Assembly: GCF_016743775.1 (NCBI RefSeq)
Contig: NZ_JAEQMY010000032.1
Location: 1 to 55,929 of the forward strand
Source of the DNA: Microvirga aerilata
GTDB lineage: Bacteria > Pseudomonadota > Alphaproteobacteria > Rhizobiales > Beijerinckiaceae
DNA length: 55,929 nucleotides
Direction of reading: 5' to 3'
In this document: in pieces, positions 42,790-51,546 of the stretch
Position numbering within the stretch: position 1 is the stretch's first letter
Layout of the letters: the number at the start of each line of letters is the position of its first letter
Notes under the pieces: model-generated
Told to the model about the DNA's origin: nothing
Database searches by the model: none
Seen by the model: the letters and a program-made list of their open reading frames with translations, nothing else
Program-made: the position numbers and the translations under genes

Positions 42790-44315
42790 GCAGTCAGCGC
42801 TCCAGAGGTCAAATCAGCCCTGCGGCCTGAGTAGCCTCGATAGACATCCCGTGCCTCCCGAAAGAGCGAGAACCAGCCTTCGTATTCCGGCTGCGCCTGT
42901 GGATCAGGCTCGTACCGGGCAACGGTCTGAACCGTCTGACCGATGGCGGTCTCAAGGTTCGGCCAGAGGCCCGTGGCCACCCCGGCCAGGAGCGCGACGC
43001 CAAGAGCGCCCGACTCCTTGGCGCTCGATACCTCGATGGGAAGCCGACAGATGTCGGCGAACATCTGCGCCCAGAAGGCGCTACGGCTTCCACCGCCCGT
43101 GAGCGTTAAGGACGAGGGCTTCACCGGCATCGACTCGAAGCAGTCGCGGGTGGAGAAGCACAGCGCCTCATAGACTGCACGGAGCAGGTGGTCGCGGGTC
43201 GTGTGGCTTCCCACGCCGAAGAACGAACCTCGCGCCCGGGCATCAAAGAATGGCGCGAGCACGCCGCTGCCGTTCACATAAGGAAGCAGCAGCACCCCGC
43301 CCGCACCTCTCGGCACGGCGCCGGCGAGTTGCTCCATGGCGGAGAAGTCCCAAGTGCCGTCCGGCTTCTTCGGGCCGCCGAAACGCTCCAGGAACCAGTC
43401 CATGGTGATGGTGCCGGAGGTGTTTGGCAGAATGCGGATGTAGCGCTCGCACGGCATCGCGAACAGGAAGCCAAGGCCCGGAGGGTCACGGTTAGGTTTC
43501 GCCAGGATCAGCGAGTTGAGGCAGCTCGTGCCGAGAACGGTAAGCGCATCACCCGGGCGCATGCGCCCCACCCCCAAAGCGTTGGCAGACGCATCCCCCA
43601 GCCCGGTGACCACCGGGGTTCCTACGCTCAGCCCTGTTTCCGTGGCGGCGTTGGCCGAGATGCCTCCGGCGACTTCGCCGGATTCCAGGATGCGCGGCAT
43701 CCGTTCGACCCAGTCGCCCGCGCCGCACAGGCTCATGAGCTCCGCAGAGTGTTCTCGCCGGTCGATGTCGCCTGGCACGAAGGACACGTCAGACGGGTCT
43801 GTTGCGAGGCCGCCGGTCAGCCGGTAGCGCAGGTAGTCCTTGGCGCAGAGAACCACATGGGCCCGGTCCAGAATGTCCGGTTCGTGGCGCGACAACCAGG
43901 CGAGCACCATCAGAGTGATGCCCGGCATCAGGCCGTTGCCGGAGATGGCGAAGATCCTGTCGAGCAGGCCCGCCCGCTCCAAGGCCATCTGCTCGGCCTG
44001 GGCACGCTCGTCAGGCCAGCAGACAGCGTTGCGGACAGCCTGCCCATCTTTATCGATAATCCAGGCTCCGCCCATGTGAGCCGCGATGCCAACGCCCTTG
44101 ATGTCGGACCCGGAAATCCCCGCCGCCGCAACAGCCTCCTTGATCGTTTCGACGCAGAGCCGCCACGTACGCTCGGGATCCTCCTCGTGCCAGCCGGGCT
44201 GGGGTCGCAGGACCTCCATGCGCCGCTGGCTCGATCCGCAGTCGCGCCCGGAGACGTCGAACACGACGGCCTTGATGACGGATGTGCCTTTATCGATGCC
44301 GATAACGAAGCTCAT
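42786..44315 (-). CDS. FGGY-family carbohydrate kinase 2
   Basis: 509 residues. GIDKGTSVIKAVV at the N-terminus, PGWHEEDPERTW near 40, VGIAAHMGGAWIID near 80, TGLGDASANALGVGRM near 240 and LTGGGSRSAFWAQM near 405. It shares with kinase 1 the GIDKGT start and the HMGG motif, so they are paralogues, yet they differ enough in the middle to suggest separate substrates or a heteromer. Upstream is the ABC ATPase gene. Confidence 0.86.
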   Translation of the reverse strand: MSFVIGIDKGTSVIKAVVFDVSGRDCGSSQRRMEVLRPQPGWHEEDPERTWRLCVETIKEAVAAAGISGSDIKGVGIAAHMGGAWIIDKDGQAVRNAVCWPDERAQAEQMALERAGLLDRIFAISGNGLMPGITLMVLAWLSRHEPDILDRAHVVLCAKDYLRYRLTGGLATDPSDVSFVPGDIDRREHSAELMSLCGAGDWVERMPRILESGEVAGGISANAATETGLSVGTPVVTGLGDASANALGVGRMRPGDALTVLGTSCLNSLILAKPNRDPPGLGFLFAMPCERYIRILPNTSGTITMDWFLERFGGPKKPDGTWDFSAMEQLAGAVPRGAGGVLLLPYVNGSGVLAPFFDARARGSFFGVGSHTTRDHLLRAVYEALCFSTRDCFESMPVKPSSLTLTGGGSRSAFWAQMFADICRLPIEVSSAKESGALGVALLAGVATGLWPNLETAIGQTVQTVARYEPDPQAQPEYEGWFSLFREARDVYRGYSGRRADLTSGALTA

Positions 44316-44323
44316 GGGACGCC

Positions 44324-45481
44324 TCAGGCATAAACTGCCGGCGGATTGCCGAGTCCGGGCGATATGGTTCTGGGGGCGAAGCGAACCGTGCCTTGGGTCT
44401 TAGGATCGAACACGTAGAGCGCCGCCTCGTCCGCCAGCACATCGACCGGCTCGTCGATGCCGAACTTGCGGTCGTTCGGGATGAGGGCCTGAACCGTGTC
44501 CGGACCGATCTGTACTGTCACGAGGAGGGAATCTCCGAGTTGCTCGGACACATAGACCTTGCCCCGTACCTGCAGCATGTCGGCCGACGGCTTCGCCTCG
44601 CCCGCGCGGCGCACGTCCAGGCCGCTTGGGCGGCACCCCAGGAGAAGCTTCGCATCCGAAGAGACATTGGGCCGCAGGGCCGTGGGAAGGTGCGTCGTCT
44701 CGCCGCCGAACCGCCCCATGAGGCGGGGCAGTTCCACCACGCCTTCGATCGACATCAGATTGATGGAGTGCAGGCCAAAAAATTGCGCCACGAACGCGTT
44801 GACAGGACGGCTGTGGATTTCATCCGCCGTGCCGACCTGCTGCAGAATGCCGTCGCGCATCACGGCGAGCCGGTCCGTCATGGTCATAGCCTCGATGGGA
44901 TCGTGGGTCACGATCACCGAAGTGGTGCCCAGCGAGCGCTGGAGGCGCTTGAGCTCCCCGCGGAGCCTGGCCCGGAGCAAGGTGTCCAGGTGAGCAATCG
45001 GCTCGTCGAGGCACAGGAGATTGGGGTCCCGGACCAGAGCCCGAGCGATGGCGACCCGTTGCTGCTGGCCGCCCGACATCTGCGATGCGCGACGATCGAT
45101 GAGGTGCGCGATGTTGAGCATGCCCGCGACCTCAGCGACCTTCGCGTCGATGTTGGCTTTGGACAGGCCCCTGATCTTGAGCGGATACGAAATGTTCTGC
45201 CGCGCCGTCATGTGCGGGTAGAGCGCATTCTGTTCGAACACCATGGCGATATTGCGCTCTTGCGGAGACTTGTCCTCCACCGGAACGCCATCGAACAGGA
45301 TCGAGCCGGAAGTTGCGCTCTCAAGGCCAGCAAGCATCCTGAGCACGGAGGTCTTGCCCGATCCGGACGGCCCCAGGAGGCCGAAGAACTCTCCATCCTC
45401 GATAGTTAAGCTGACGTCCCGAACGGCATGGACCGTGTGGCCGTACCACTTGTTGATGTTCGCGAGAGTGACGGATGCCAT
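44324..45481 (-). CDS. Sugar ABC transporter ATP-binding protein, UgpC/MalK type
   Basis: 385 residues. Walker A GPSGSGKTS near 38, signature MSGGQQQRVAIARALVRDP near 138, Walker B LLCLDEPIAHLD near 160, H-loop VTHDPIEA near 195, then a C-terminal TOBE/OB domain from about 240. CUT1-family energy module for the two permeases upstream. AAGGA precedes the ATG. Confidence 0.9.
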   Translation of the reverse strand: MASVTLANINKWYGHTVHAVRDVSLTIEDGEFFGLLGPSGSGKTSVLRMLAGLESATSGSILFDGVPVEDKSPQERNIAMVFEQNALYPHMTARQNISYPLKIRGLSKANIDAKVAEVAGMLNIAHLIDRRASQMSGGQQQRVAIARALVRDPNLLCLDEPIAHLDTLLRARLRGELKRLQRSLGTTSVIVTHDPIEAMTMTDRLAVMRDGILQQVGTADEIHSRPVNAFVAQFFGLHSINLMSIEGVVELPRLMGRFGGETTHLPTALRPNVSSDAKLLLGCRPSGLDVRRAGEAKPSADMLQVRGKVYVSEQLGDSLLVTVQIGPDTVQALIPNDRKFGIDEPVDVLADEAALYVFDPKTQGTVRFAPRTISPGLGNPPAVYA

Positions 45482-45493
45482 GATCGTCGTTCC

Positions 45494-46357
45494 TTATCGG
45501 CCGCCGAGTTCGATGGAGAAGCTGCGGATCAGCGACCGCTGCATGTAGTAAGAGATGATGAGAAGCGGCCCTACGGCTGCGATGCCGATCGCGCCGAGCT
45601 GACCCCAATTGGGCTGCTGGAAGAGGAAGAAACTCGCCAGCGCCTTCGGTAGGGTGATGACGTTCTCGCCGGTGAGCACCAGCGCGAACAGGAACTCGTT
45701 CCAGGCGAAGATCATGGACAGGATGCCCGCCGTCAGCACGCCCGGGGCGCTCAATGGCAGGAGCACATCCCAGAACAACCTGTACCAGGGCGCGCCGTCA
45801 ATGCGGGCTGCCTCCTCGTAGGACTTAGGGATCTGGCGGATGAATTCGGACAGAAGCCAGATCACCAGGGGCAGATTCATGAAGGTGTAGATAATGATGA
45901 GGCCCGTATAGGTGTCGAACAGGGACAGTTCCTGAAACAGGAGATAGAAGCCGATCACTGGCACGATCGGCGGCATCATCCGCAATGAAAGAATGGTGAA
46001 GCTCAGCTGCCCATGTGGGGGAAAGCGGCGCGCCAGCGCATAGGCTGCCGGGAACCCGAGAACCAGGCAAATGGCGGTGGAGAGAGACGCGACGATCAGG
46101 CTGTCGCCGATGCCCTTTCCTCCCCCAACCGTCCAGCCTTCCGTGAAGTTCGCGAGCGTGCCGTTGACCGGCAGCACACTCGGAGGTGAATTGAACAGCT
46201 CCGCATACGGCTTGAAGGCAGTCAGCAGCAGCCAGAGCAGAGGACAGAGGAAGAGCAGGAGCAGCGCCACCATGACCACGTGCTTGAGCACTTCCCGCAG
46301 GATCTCGCCGAAGGAAGCACGATCTGCGGGAGGATGAGAGGCGGGGATCGGGCTCAT
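45494..46357 (-). CDS. Sugar ABC transporter permease, MalG family
   Basis: 287 residues, six membrane helices. The EAA loop EAARIDGAPWYRLFWDVLLPLSAPG near 185 contacts the ATPase. It has the MalG-type C-terminus. Overlaps the MalF-type gene by 4 bp. Confidence 0.9.
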   Translation of the reverse strand: MSPIPASHPPADRASFGEILREVLKHVVMVALLLLFLCPLLWLLLTAFKPYAELFNSPPSVLPVNGTLANFTEGWTVGGGKGIGDSLIVASLSTAICLVLGFPAAYALARRFPPHGQLSFTILSLRMMPPIVPVIGFYLLFQELSLFDTYTGLIIIYTFMNLPLVIWLLSEFIRQIPKSYEEAARIDGAPWYRLFWDVLLPLSAPGVLTAGILSMIFAWNEFLFALVLTGENVITLPKALASFFLFQQPNWGQLGAIGIAAVGPLLIISYYMQRSLIRSFSIELGGR

Positions 46358-47343
46358 GCGGCGCTTCCTTCTGCAAGGCGGGGCGTAGCAGCCGGGGCGG
46401 CAGATGCGGGAGCCTTGTCCCGTCTCTTCACGAGGGCCAGAATGGCCATGGTTCCGAATGTGAGCAGGATCAGCTGAATGATGCTGAGCGCGCCCGCCGC
46501 CCCGAACTCGAAGCGCCCGAAGCCGAGATCATAGGTGTAGTAGGCAAGGTTCTGCGTGCTCGTGCCCGGCCCGCCCCGAGTGAGGATGTAGATGATGTCG
46601 AACACTTTGAAGCTGTCGATGAAGCGCAGCACGAACGCCACTGTCATGTAAGGCACGAGCATGGGCAGAACGATGTGGATAAAGGTCTGCATCCGGTTCG
46701 ATCCATCAACCTTCGCGGCCTCGAAGACGCGCGGTGGGATTGAGCGAAGGCCGGCGAGCAGGACGATCATCACGAACGGTGTCCATTGCCAGATGTCGAC
46801 CAGAACCAGCGTCGGAAGCGCCCATTCGGGAGAGGAGGCCCAGGCCGGCGGGCTGATCCCAACGCCGCGCAGGACGGAATTGAGCGGGCCGTAGATCGGG
46901 TTCAGGAAGAGGTTCCAGGAGAAGCCGACCACGATGGGAGCCAGCATCATAGGGATGAGGAAGAGCGAGGTATAGATTTCGCGCCCGCGGCTATAGCCGT
47001 TGAGCAGGAGCGCCAATCCTAGGCCTACAAGAATCTGCAACGGCACGGCGATAAGGGCGAACACCAGCGTGATCGAAAGGCTCGACCAGAACCTGGGGTT
47101 GGTCACGATGCTCTCGAAGTTGCCCAGTCCCACCCACTCAGTCGGAATGGGAATGGCGAGCTGGTAGGACGTGAAGGACGCATACAGCAGATAGGCCACC
47201 GGCCATATCGAGAGCAGGAAGAGGAACAGGAGCGCCGGCGCTAACAGGATCAAGGTCGCGCGCTTTTCCTGCGCCTGCTGCCTCTTCTGGGATGCGCTCC
47301 GGGACGACCGTACGGCGTTGGGGGTCGCGGCCGACGTGCTCAT
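46354..47343 (-). CDS. Sugar ABC transporter permease, MalF/UgpA family
   Basis: 329 residues, about six to seven membrane helices after a basic N-terminus of about 30 residues. EAA loop FEAAKVDGSNRMQTFIHIVLPML near 220. Partner of the MalG-type permease. Confidence 0.9.
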   Translation of the reverse strand: MSTSAATPNAVRSSRSASQKRQQAQEKRATLILLAPALLFLFLLSIWPVAYLLYASFTSYQLAIPIPTEWVGLGNFESIVTNPRFWSSLSITLVFALIAVPLQILVGLGLALLLNGYSRGREIYTSLFLIPMMLAPIVVGFSWNLFLNPIYGPLNSVLRGVGISPPAWASSPEWALPTLVLVDIWQWTPFVMIVLLAGLRSIPPRVFEAAKVDGSNRMQTFIHIVLPMLVPYMTVAFVLRFIDSFKVFDIIYILTRGGPGTSTQNLAYYTYDLGFGRFEFGAAGALSIIQLILLTFGTMAILALVKRRDKAPASAAPAATPRLAEGSAA

Positions 47344-47400
47344 GCCTGCGCCTCATCTCGTATCTGCTATGACGGGAGGGCGGAATCCATCCGCCGCATC

Positions 47401-47426
47401 GGCGACGGCGGCGAACCGCCATCGCC
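47401..47426 (-). terminator. Intercistronic UUCG hairpin after the sugar-binding protein gene
   Basis: Read on the minus strand: 11-bp stem (one G-U pair in RNA) closed by a UUCG tetraloop, between the solute-binding protein stop (47439) and the MalF-type start (47343). No T-tract, so it is more likely an mRNA stabiliser favouring the binding protein than a full terminator. It mirrors the hairpin at 29623-29645 in the rightward operon. Confidence 0.65.
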
Positions 47427-47438
47427 TGGTTTAAGGTA

Positions 47439-48935
47439 TCAGGACCAGTAGCCCTGCTTGATCATGCGCTGACGATACTCGTTGTAGTGCGTGATCTGCC
47501 GGTCCCGGTTGTAGGTTTTCGTGGTTTCCTCGAACTCCGAGGTCATCGCCTTCAGGGCTTCCTCAGCCGTGGCCTGGCCGGTGACGGCACGCTGGACGTG
47601 CTGGATCATCGACGCGAGATAGCGGTTCGTGCCCGGGATCGAGATGTCCAGGTAGACTTTCGGGTTCGCGAGGAGCTCCTTGCTGACGGACGCAAAGTTC
47701 TCGGCAAAACCGGACTCGGCCTGCAGCGGGAAGGTGCTCTTCGGGTTGTCGAACATGCTCGTCCGCCAAGGATCCATGAGGGACTGCGAGAAGGTTTCCG
47801 CAACCCACCGGTTCGCGTTAGCCGATTGTTGCAGCCATGCGATGGCCTGGAACGCCCCTCGCTTGTTCTTAGAATTCTTGGCGATGCCCATGGCGCGTCC
47901 ATAAGGCAGAATGGTCACTGGCCCCCAGTTGCGCGCGCACTTGATCTTTCCCGCTACCTTAGAAACGGACGGATCTGCTGCACCCTTTGGCATGTCGGTC
48001 CACCAGTTAGCCTGCGCAATCTTGCCCTCAAAGAACACTTGCCGGCCCACATCCCAAGGCATGGCCTTAGCCAAGTCTGCCGGCATGAAGTTTGTCATTT
48101 CTTTGTAGCGGCGCAAGGCCTCGATGGTGGTGTCGTTGACGAGCTTGGGCCTCATCTGCTCGTCGAAAAGCTCGCCGTAGCGTTCTCCCTTTTCCGCCCC
48201 CGCCTGGACGAGCTGGTTGATGAAAAACGCGTAAACGAAGAAGCTCGTGACCTCTACGGCGCCATAGAGGTTCTTGTCCGGGCGCGTGAAGAACTCGGCG
48301 GTGTCCCGGTATTCCTTGTAGTTTTTCGCAGGCGCGAGGTCGTAGCCGTATTTCTGACGGAAGGCAGACTGCTCCTCCCCGCTCTCAAAGAGATCGGACC
48401 GGTAGGTATTGATGAACATGTCACCGTCAATCATGACGCCGACAATTTTGCCTTCATAGATGTTGAGCTGCTGGAACGGCTTGGCGATATCGCTAAAGTT
48501 GAGCTCCTGCAGCGTGCCGACCTCTTCCAAGGGTGTCAGGAATGGACCGAAGTCGCCCACGAAGTTAGGCCAGAAGTCAAACGCATCGAATCGTGCGGTG
48601 CCCTGTCTTAAGGCAAGCAGGTTCTGGTCGTACATGTTGCCGAGCGGATAGGACACGAACTCGACATCGATACCTGCTGCCTGCTTGAACTCGGGCGTGA
48701 AGGTCTTAAGGATTGGTGTAAAGGCGCCGCTGTCCACGCCCACTGTCACCTTGCCTCCGCCGGATTGCGCAGCGGCGCCAAGCACGCCGCTGAATGTCGC
48801 CAGCGTGGCGGCGGCGCCGAAGATTGAGCTTCTTCGTAACAGTTCACGGCGGGAGATGAGACCCGCCGTATCCATGCTTGCAAGCTGATCGAGAGCGAAC
48901 TCCTCGGTTTTCGGGTGTTTGGGCAGCCGTACCAT
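47439..48935 (-). CDS. Sugar ABC transporter solute-binding protein with twin-arginine-like signal
   Basis: 498 residues. After a 25-residue leader comes SRRELLRRSSIFGAAATLATFSG (28-50), a twin-arginine motif followed by a hydrophobic run, suggesting Tat export as for some extracellular sugar-binding proteins. The mature part is a family 1 extracellular solute-binding protein. It is first in the leftward operon, 81 bp from the conserved 51-bp element, with an AGGGAGAAG site upstream. Confidence 0.86.
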   Translation of the reverse strand: MVRLPKHPKTEEFALDQLASMDTAGLISRRELLRRSSIFGAAATLATFSGVLGAAAQSGGGKVTVGVDSGAFTPILKTFTPEFKQAAGIDVEFVSYPLGNMYDQNLLALRQGTARFDAFDFWPNFVGDFGPFLTPLEEVGTLQELNFSDIAKPFQQLNIYEGKIVGVMIDGDMFINTYRSDLFESGEEQSAFRQKYGYDLAPAKNYKEYRDTAEFFTRPDKNLYGAVEVTSFFVYAFFINQLVQAGAEKGERYGELFDEQMRPKLVNDTTIEALRRYKEMTNFMPADLAKAMPWDVGRQVFFEGKIAQANWWTDMPKGAADPSVSKVAGKIKCARNWGPVTILPYGRAMGIAKNSKNKRGAFQAIAWLQQSANANRWVAETFSQSLMDPWRTSMFDNPKSTFPLQAESGFAENFASVSKELLANPKVYLDISIPGTNRYLASMIQHVQRAVTGQATAEEALKAMTSEFEETTKTYNRDRQITHYNEYRQRMIKQGYWS

Positions 48936-49016
48936 GTTTCTTCTCCCTGGGGCGGACCATGCGTCCGTTTAATTTTTTTAACCCCATCGCTTAGTGTAAT
49001 TGTATTCACTAGCGAC

Positions 49017-49067
49017 AGATTGTTTTATTTATGTAGACGCTATCTCACAGATTGTTTTATTACAATC
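49017..49067 (-). promoter_or_regulatory. 51-bp promoter/operator element, copy B (leftward sugar operon and regulator)
   Basis: Reverse complement matches 27901-27951 at 43 of 51 positions without gaps. It contains a perfect palindrome AGATTGT-(6)-ACAATCT (49049-49068), then GCGTCTAC and a second AATAAAACAATCT half (49017-49040). Both AGATTGTTTTATT units are direct repeats 32 bp apart, a layout common for MocR operators. It sits 81 bp from the solute-binding protein start and 20 bp from the regulator start, so it may control both and give autoregulation. Confidence 0.72.
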
Positions 49068-49087
49068 TGGAAAATTGTAGCAAAGAT

Positions 49088-50461
49088 ATGATCGAAGAAC
49101 TGATACAATCAGGGACGAAAGCCCGCAGCCGGTCCATCGTCACCGCCGTGATCGATGGCATCGCGCACCGCAAACTCGCCCCTGGACAGAAGCTCCCGCC
49201 TCAGCGCGACTTAGCCCATGACTTGGGCGTTGCGGTCGGCACTGTGGGGCGCGCCTATGCGGAGTTGGAAACCCAAGGCTTCGTGATCAGCCACGTGGGC
49301 CGCGGCACCTTCATCGCGGACAGAAGGACGGCACGCACCCAGGACGCGCCACAATCGGCAGAGCCCATTGACATGGCGGTTTACCGGGTGCCTGTGCCGC
49401 CGCTGGATGATCTCTTTGGAGAGACCTTGAAGGCCATGGCGGCGGAGCATCGGCCGGACCAGATCCTCGGCAGCGCTCCCACGGCAGGACGCTTCGAGCA
49501 TCGCGAAGCCTTCGCTCATTGGCTGAAGCGCTTCGGGGTGTTCGCGACACCGGACCAGATTGTGCTCACCAATGGCGGCCAGCATGCTATGATGGCTGCA
49601 ATCTCGACGATCACTCATCCCGGGGAGGTCATTGCCACAGAGGACTTCACCGATCCACGGATGAAGATGGTCGTCAGCCACCTCGACAGGCGACTTGTCG
49701 GCATTCCGATCGATCAGTACGGTCTTTTGCCGGAGGCGCTCGATCAGATCTGCAGAACGCAGGCGATCGCGGCCATCTACTGCACCACGCGCAGCCAAAA
49801 TCCGACGAACATCACCCTGTCCCTCGAGCGACGCCAGGCCATCGCGGAAATCGCCCGTCGTTACGATTTACCCGTGATCGAAAGTGATGTGTACGGGACG
49901 ATCATGGCGGACGTCGACCCGCCGATTTTCGCCCTAGCTCCCGAGCGCACGCACTTCATCTCCAGTCTCGGTCGGATCGCTGGCCCAGGGATGAAGATCG
50001 GCTGTCTTGTGTCGCCGCCCGACAAGGTGGCTCAGACGCAATCCGGAGTTGGCATGTCAACAGGCGCCGCAACCCTAATCATGGCGGAGCTAGGCTCCCG
50101 CTGGATTACGGAAGGCCGGATCGACGAGATGATCCGTTGGCAGCAGGCGGAGGTGTTGCGCCGAGTATCGCTCCTCACTACGTTTCCGGTACTCGGGAAG
50201 GCTCACGCCATCCCAACCTCCCCTCATGTCTGGCTTATCCTGCCGGAGCCTTGGCGTGCGGAGGAATTCGTTGGGGCAGCCGCCGCTCACGGGGTCACCA
50301 TCGCGCCGTCGCACAGCTTCGTGGTTGGCCGCCGTTCGGTGCCGCATGCGGTACGGTTGGTCATCGGCTCGCCGCCCTCCATGGACCTTTTAGAAACCGC
50401 CTGTGAGCGCCTGGAGCGCCTCCTGAACACCCAACCTCGCATCCATGGAGATACAGCATGA
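49088..50461 (+). CDS. MocR-type GntR regulator with aminotransferase domain lacking the PLP lysine
   Basis: 457 residues. N-terminal GntR winged helix at about 8-75 (LPPQRDLAHDLGVAVGTVGRAYAEL) joined to a fold type I aminotransferase domain from about 100 (TNGGQHAMMAAI, VIESDVYG). At the PLP site the usual S-F-S-K-x-x-x-P-G reads SLGRIAGPG: the Schiff-base lysine is Arg296. The protein may therefore not bind PLP covalently and may sense another ligand. The ATG at 49088 is preferred; an earlier TTG lies inside the operator. It is divergent from the sugar operon and overlaps the next gene by 4 bp. Confidence 0.87.
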   Translation: MIEELIQSGTKARSRSIVTAVIDGIAHRKLAPGQKLPPQRDLAHDLGVAVGTVGRAYAELETQGFVISHVGRGTFIADRRTARTQDAPQSAEPIDMAVYRVPVPPLDDLFGETLKAMAAEHRPDQILGSAPTAGRFEHREAFAHWLKRFGVFATPDQIVLTNGGQHAMMAAISTITHPGEVIATEDFTDPRMKMVVSHLDRRLVGIPIDQYGLLPEALDQICRTQAIAAIYCTTRSQNPTNITLSLERRQAIAEIARRYDLPVIESDVYGTIMADVDPPIFALAPERTHFISSLGRIAGPGMKIGCLVSPPDKVAQTQSGVGMSTGAATLIMAELGSRWITEGRIDEMIRWQQAEVLRRVSLLTTFPVLGKAHAIPTSPHVWLILPEPWRAEEFVGAAAAHGVTIAPSHSFVVGRRSVPHAVRLVIGSPPSMDLLETACERLERLLNTQPRIHGDTA

Positions 50462-51546
50462 CGAAGGGAAGCGACGGGGTCGTCTTGGTCGTTGGTGCCC
50501 TAGGCGTAGTCGGGCGCGCCGCTCTCGACCTTTTTACCCGAACACCGGGTTGGTCCGTCATAGGCCTGTCGCGTCGAAAGCCTGACTTTGAGACGAACGC
50601 TCGCTGGATCAACGCTGATCTCAAGGATCTCGCCGGACTACGGGAGCAGCTTGCCTCAGAAGGCAAAATTTCGCACGTGGTCTATGCCGCCCTTCACGAG
50701 GAGCAGAGCCTGGTAAAGGGTTGGAGCGCGCAAGAGCAGATCCACTCCAATGTGCTGATGCTGAGTAATCTGCTCACTGCGCTCTCCGACCTGAGCATCG
50801 ACTTCTCGCATCTCACCCTGCTGCAGGGCACGAAGGCCTATGGCGTACACCATGGGCCCTACAAGATGCCCGCCAAAGAGAGCGATCCACGCTTCATCTC
50901 ATCCAACTTCTACTACGACCAGGAGGATCTGGTTCGGGAGAAAAGTGGTCGAGAGGGATGGGCGTTCACCGTGCTCAGACCGCAGATTGTCTGCGGCTTC
51001 GCGCTCGGTAATCCCATGAACGCCGTCACAGCCATCGGAGTTTATGCATCCATTTGCCGGGAACTGGGGCAGCCTATGCGTTTTCCCGGGGGGCCTCCAT
51101 GCTTCCAGGAGGCCGTCGATGCCAACCTCTTGGCGCGAGCGATCCTGTGGGCCGGACGGGAGCCTCGCTGCGCGGGCGAGATCTACAATATCGCCAACGG
51201 AGATTGCTTCTCTTGGCCCAATCTGTGGCCTCGCTTTGCGAAGCGCTTCGGTGTTGAGCCGGGTATCGCCCATTCTTTTTCCCTGGCTGAGACGATGCTA
51301 GACAAGGCGCCCGTTTGGGATCGCATTGTCGAGAAACATAGCCTAGTGCCGTATAGCTATGAGGAAATCGTCTCTTCTTGGCAGTTTATGGATTATTTGC
51401 TGCGACATGGGCGCAACTATGCGCACCACTCGCTTGTCTCAACGATCAAGGCACGAAAGCACGGCTTCCATGACTGCATGGATAGCGAAGAGATGTTTGA
51501 TACCACCTTCACACGGCTACAAGAGGCTAGGATCCTGCCGTGTTGA
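50458..51546 (+). CDS. PRISE-type SDR (progesterone 5-beta-reductase/iridoid synthase-like)
   Basis: 362 residues. Atypical SDR with VVGALGVVGRA near 11, LLQGTKAYGVHHGPY near 122 holding the catalytic lysine, and NFYYDQEDLV near 152 holding the catalytic tyrosine, the PRISE arrangement for 1,4-reduction of enones. It overlaps the MocR gene stop and is probably co-transcribed with it. Bacterial PRISE proteins reduce activated enones; the substrate here is not known, and epimerase-like activity is the alternative. Confidence 0.8.
   Translation: MTKGSDGVVLVVGALGVVGRAALDLFTRTPGWSVIGLSRRKPDFETNARWINADLKDLAGLREQLASEGKISHVVYAALHEEQSLVKGWSAQEQIHSNVLMLSNLLTALSDLSIDFSHLTLLQGTKAYGVHHGPYKMPAKESDPRFISSNFYYDQEDLVREKSGREGWAFTVLRPQIVCGFALGNPMNAVTAIGVYASICRELGQPMRFPGGPPCFQEAVDANLLARAILWAGREPRCAGEIYNIANGDCFSWPNLWPRFAKRFGVEPGIAHSFSLAETMLDKAPVWDRIVEKHSLVPYSYEEIVSSWQFMDYLLRHGRNYAHHSLVSTIKARKHGFHDCMDSEEMFDTTFTRLQEARILPC

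Noticed and set aside
47487..48611. 374-codon plus-strand frame opposite the sugar-binding protein gene.
   Set aside because: Composition is that of a GC-rich antisense shadow, with no motif, signal or ribosome-binding site.
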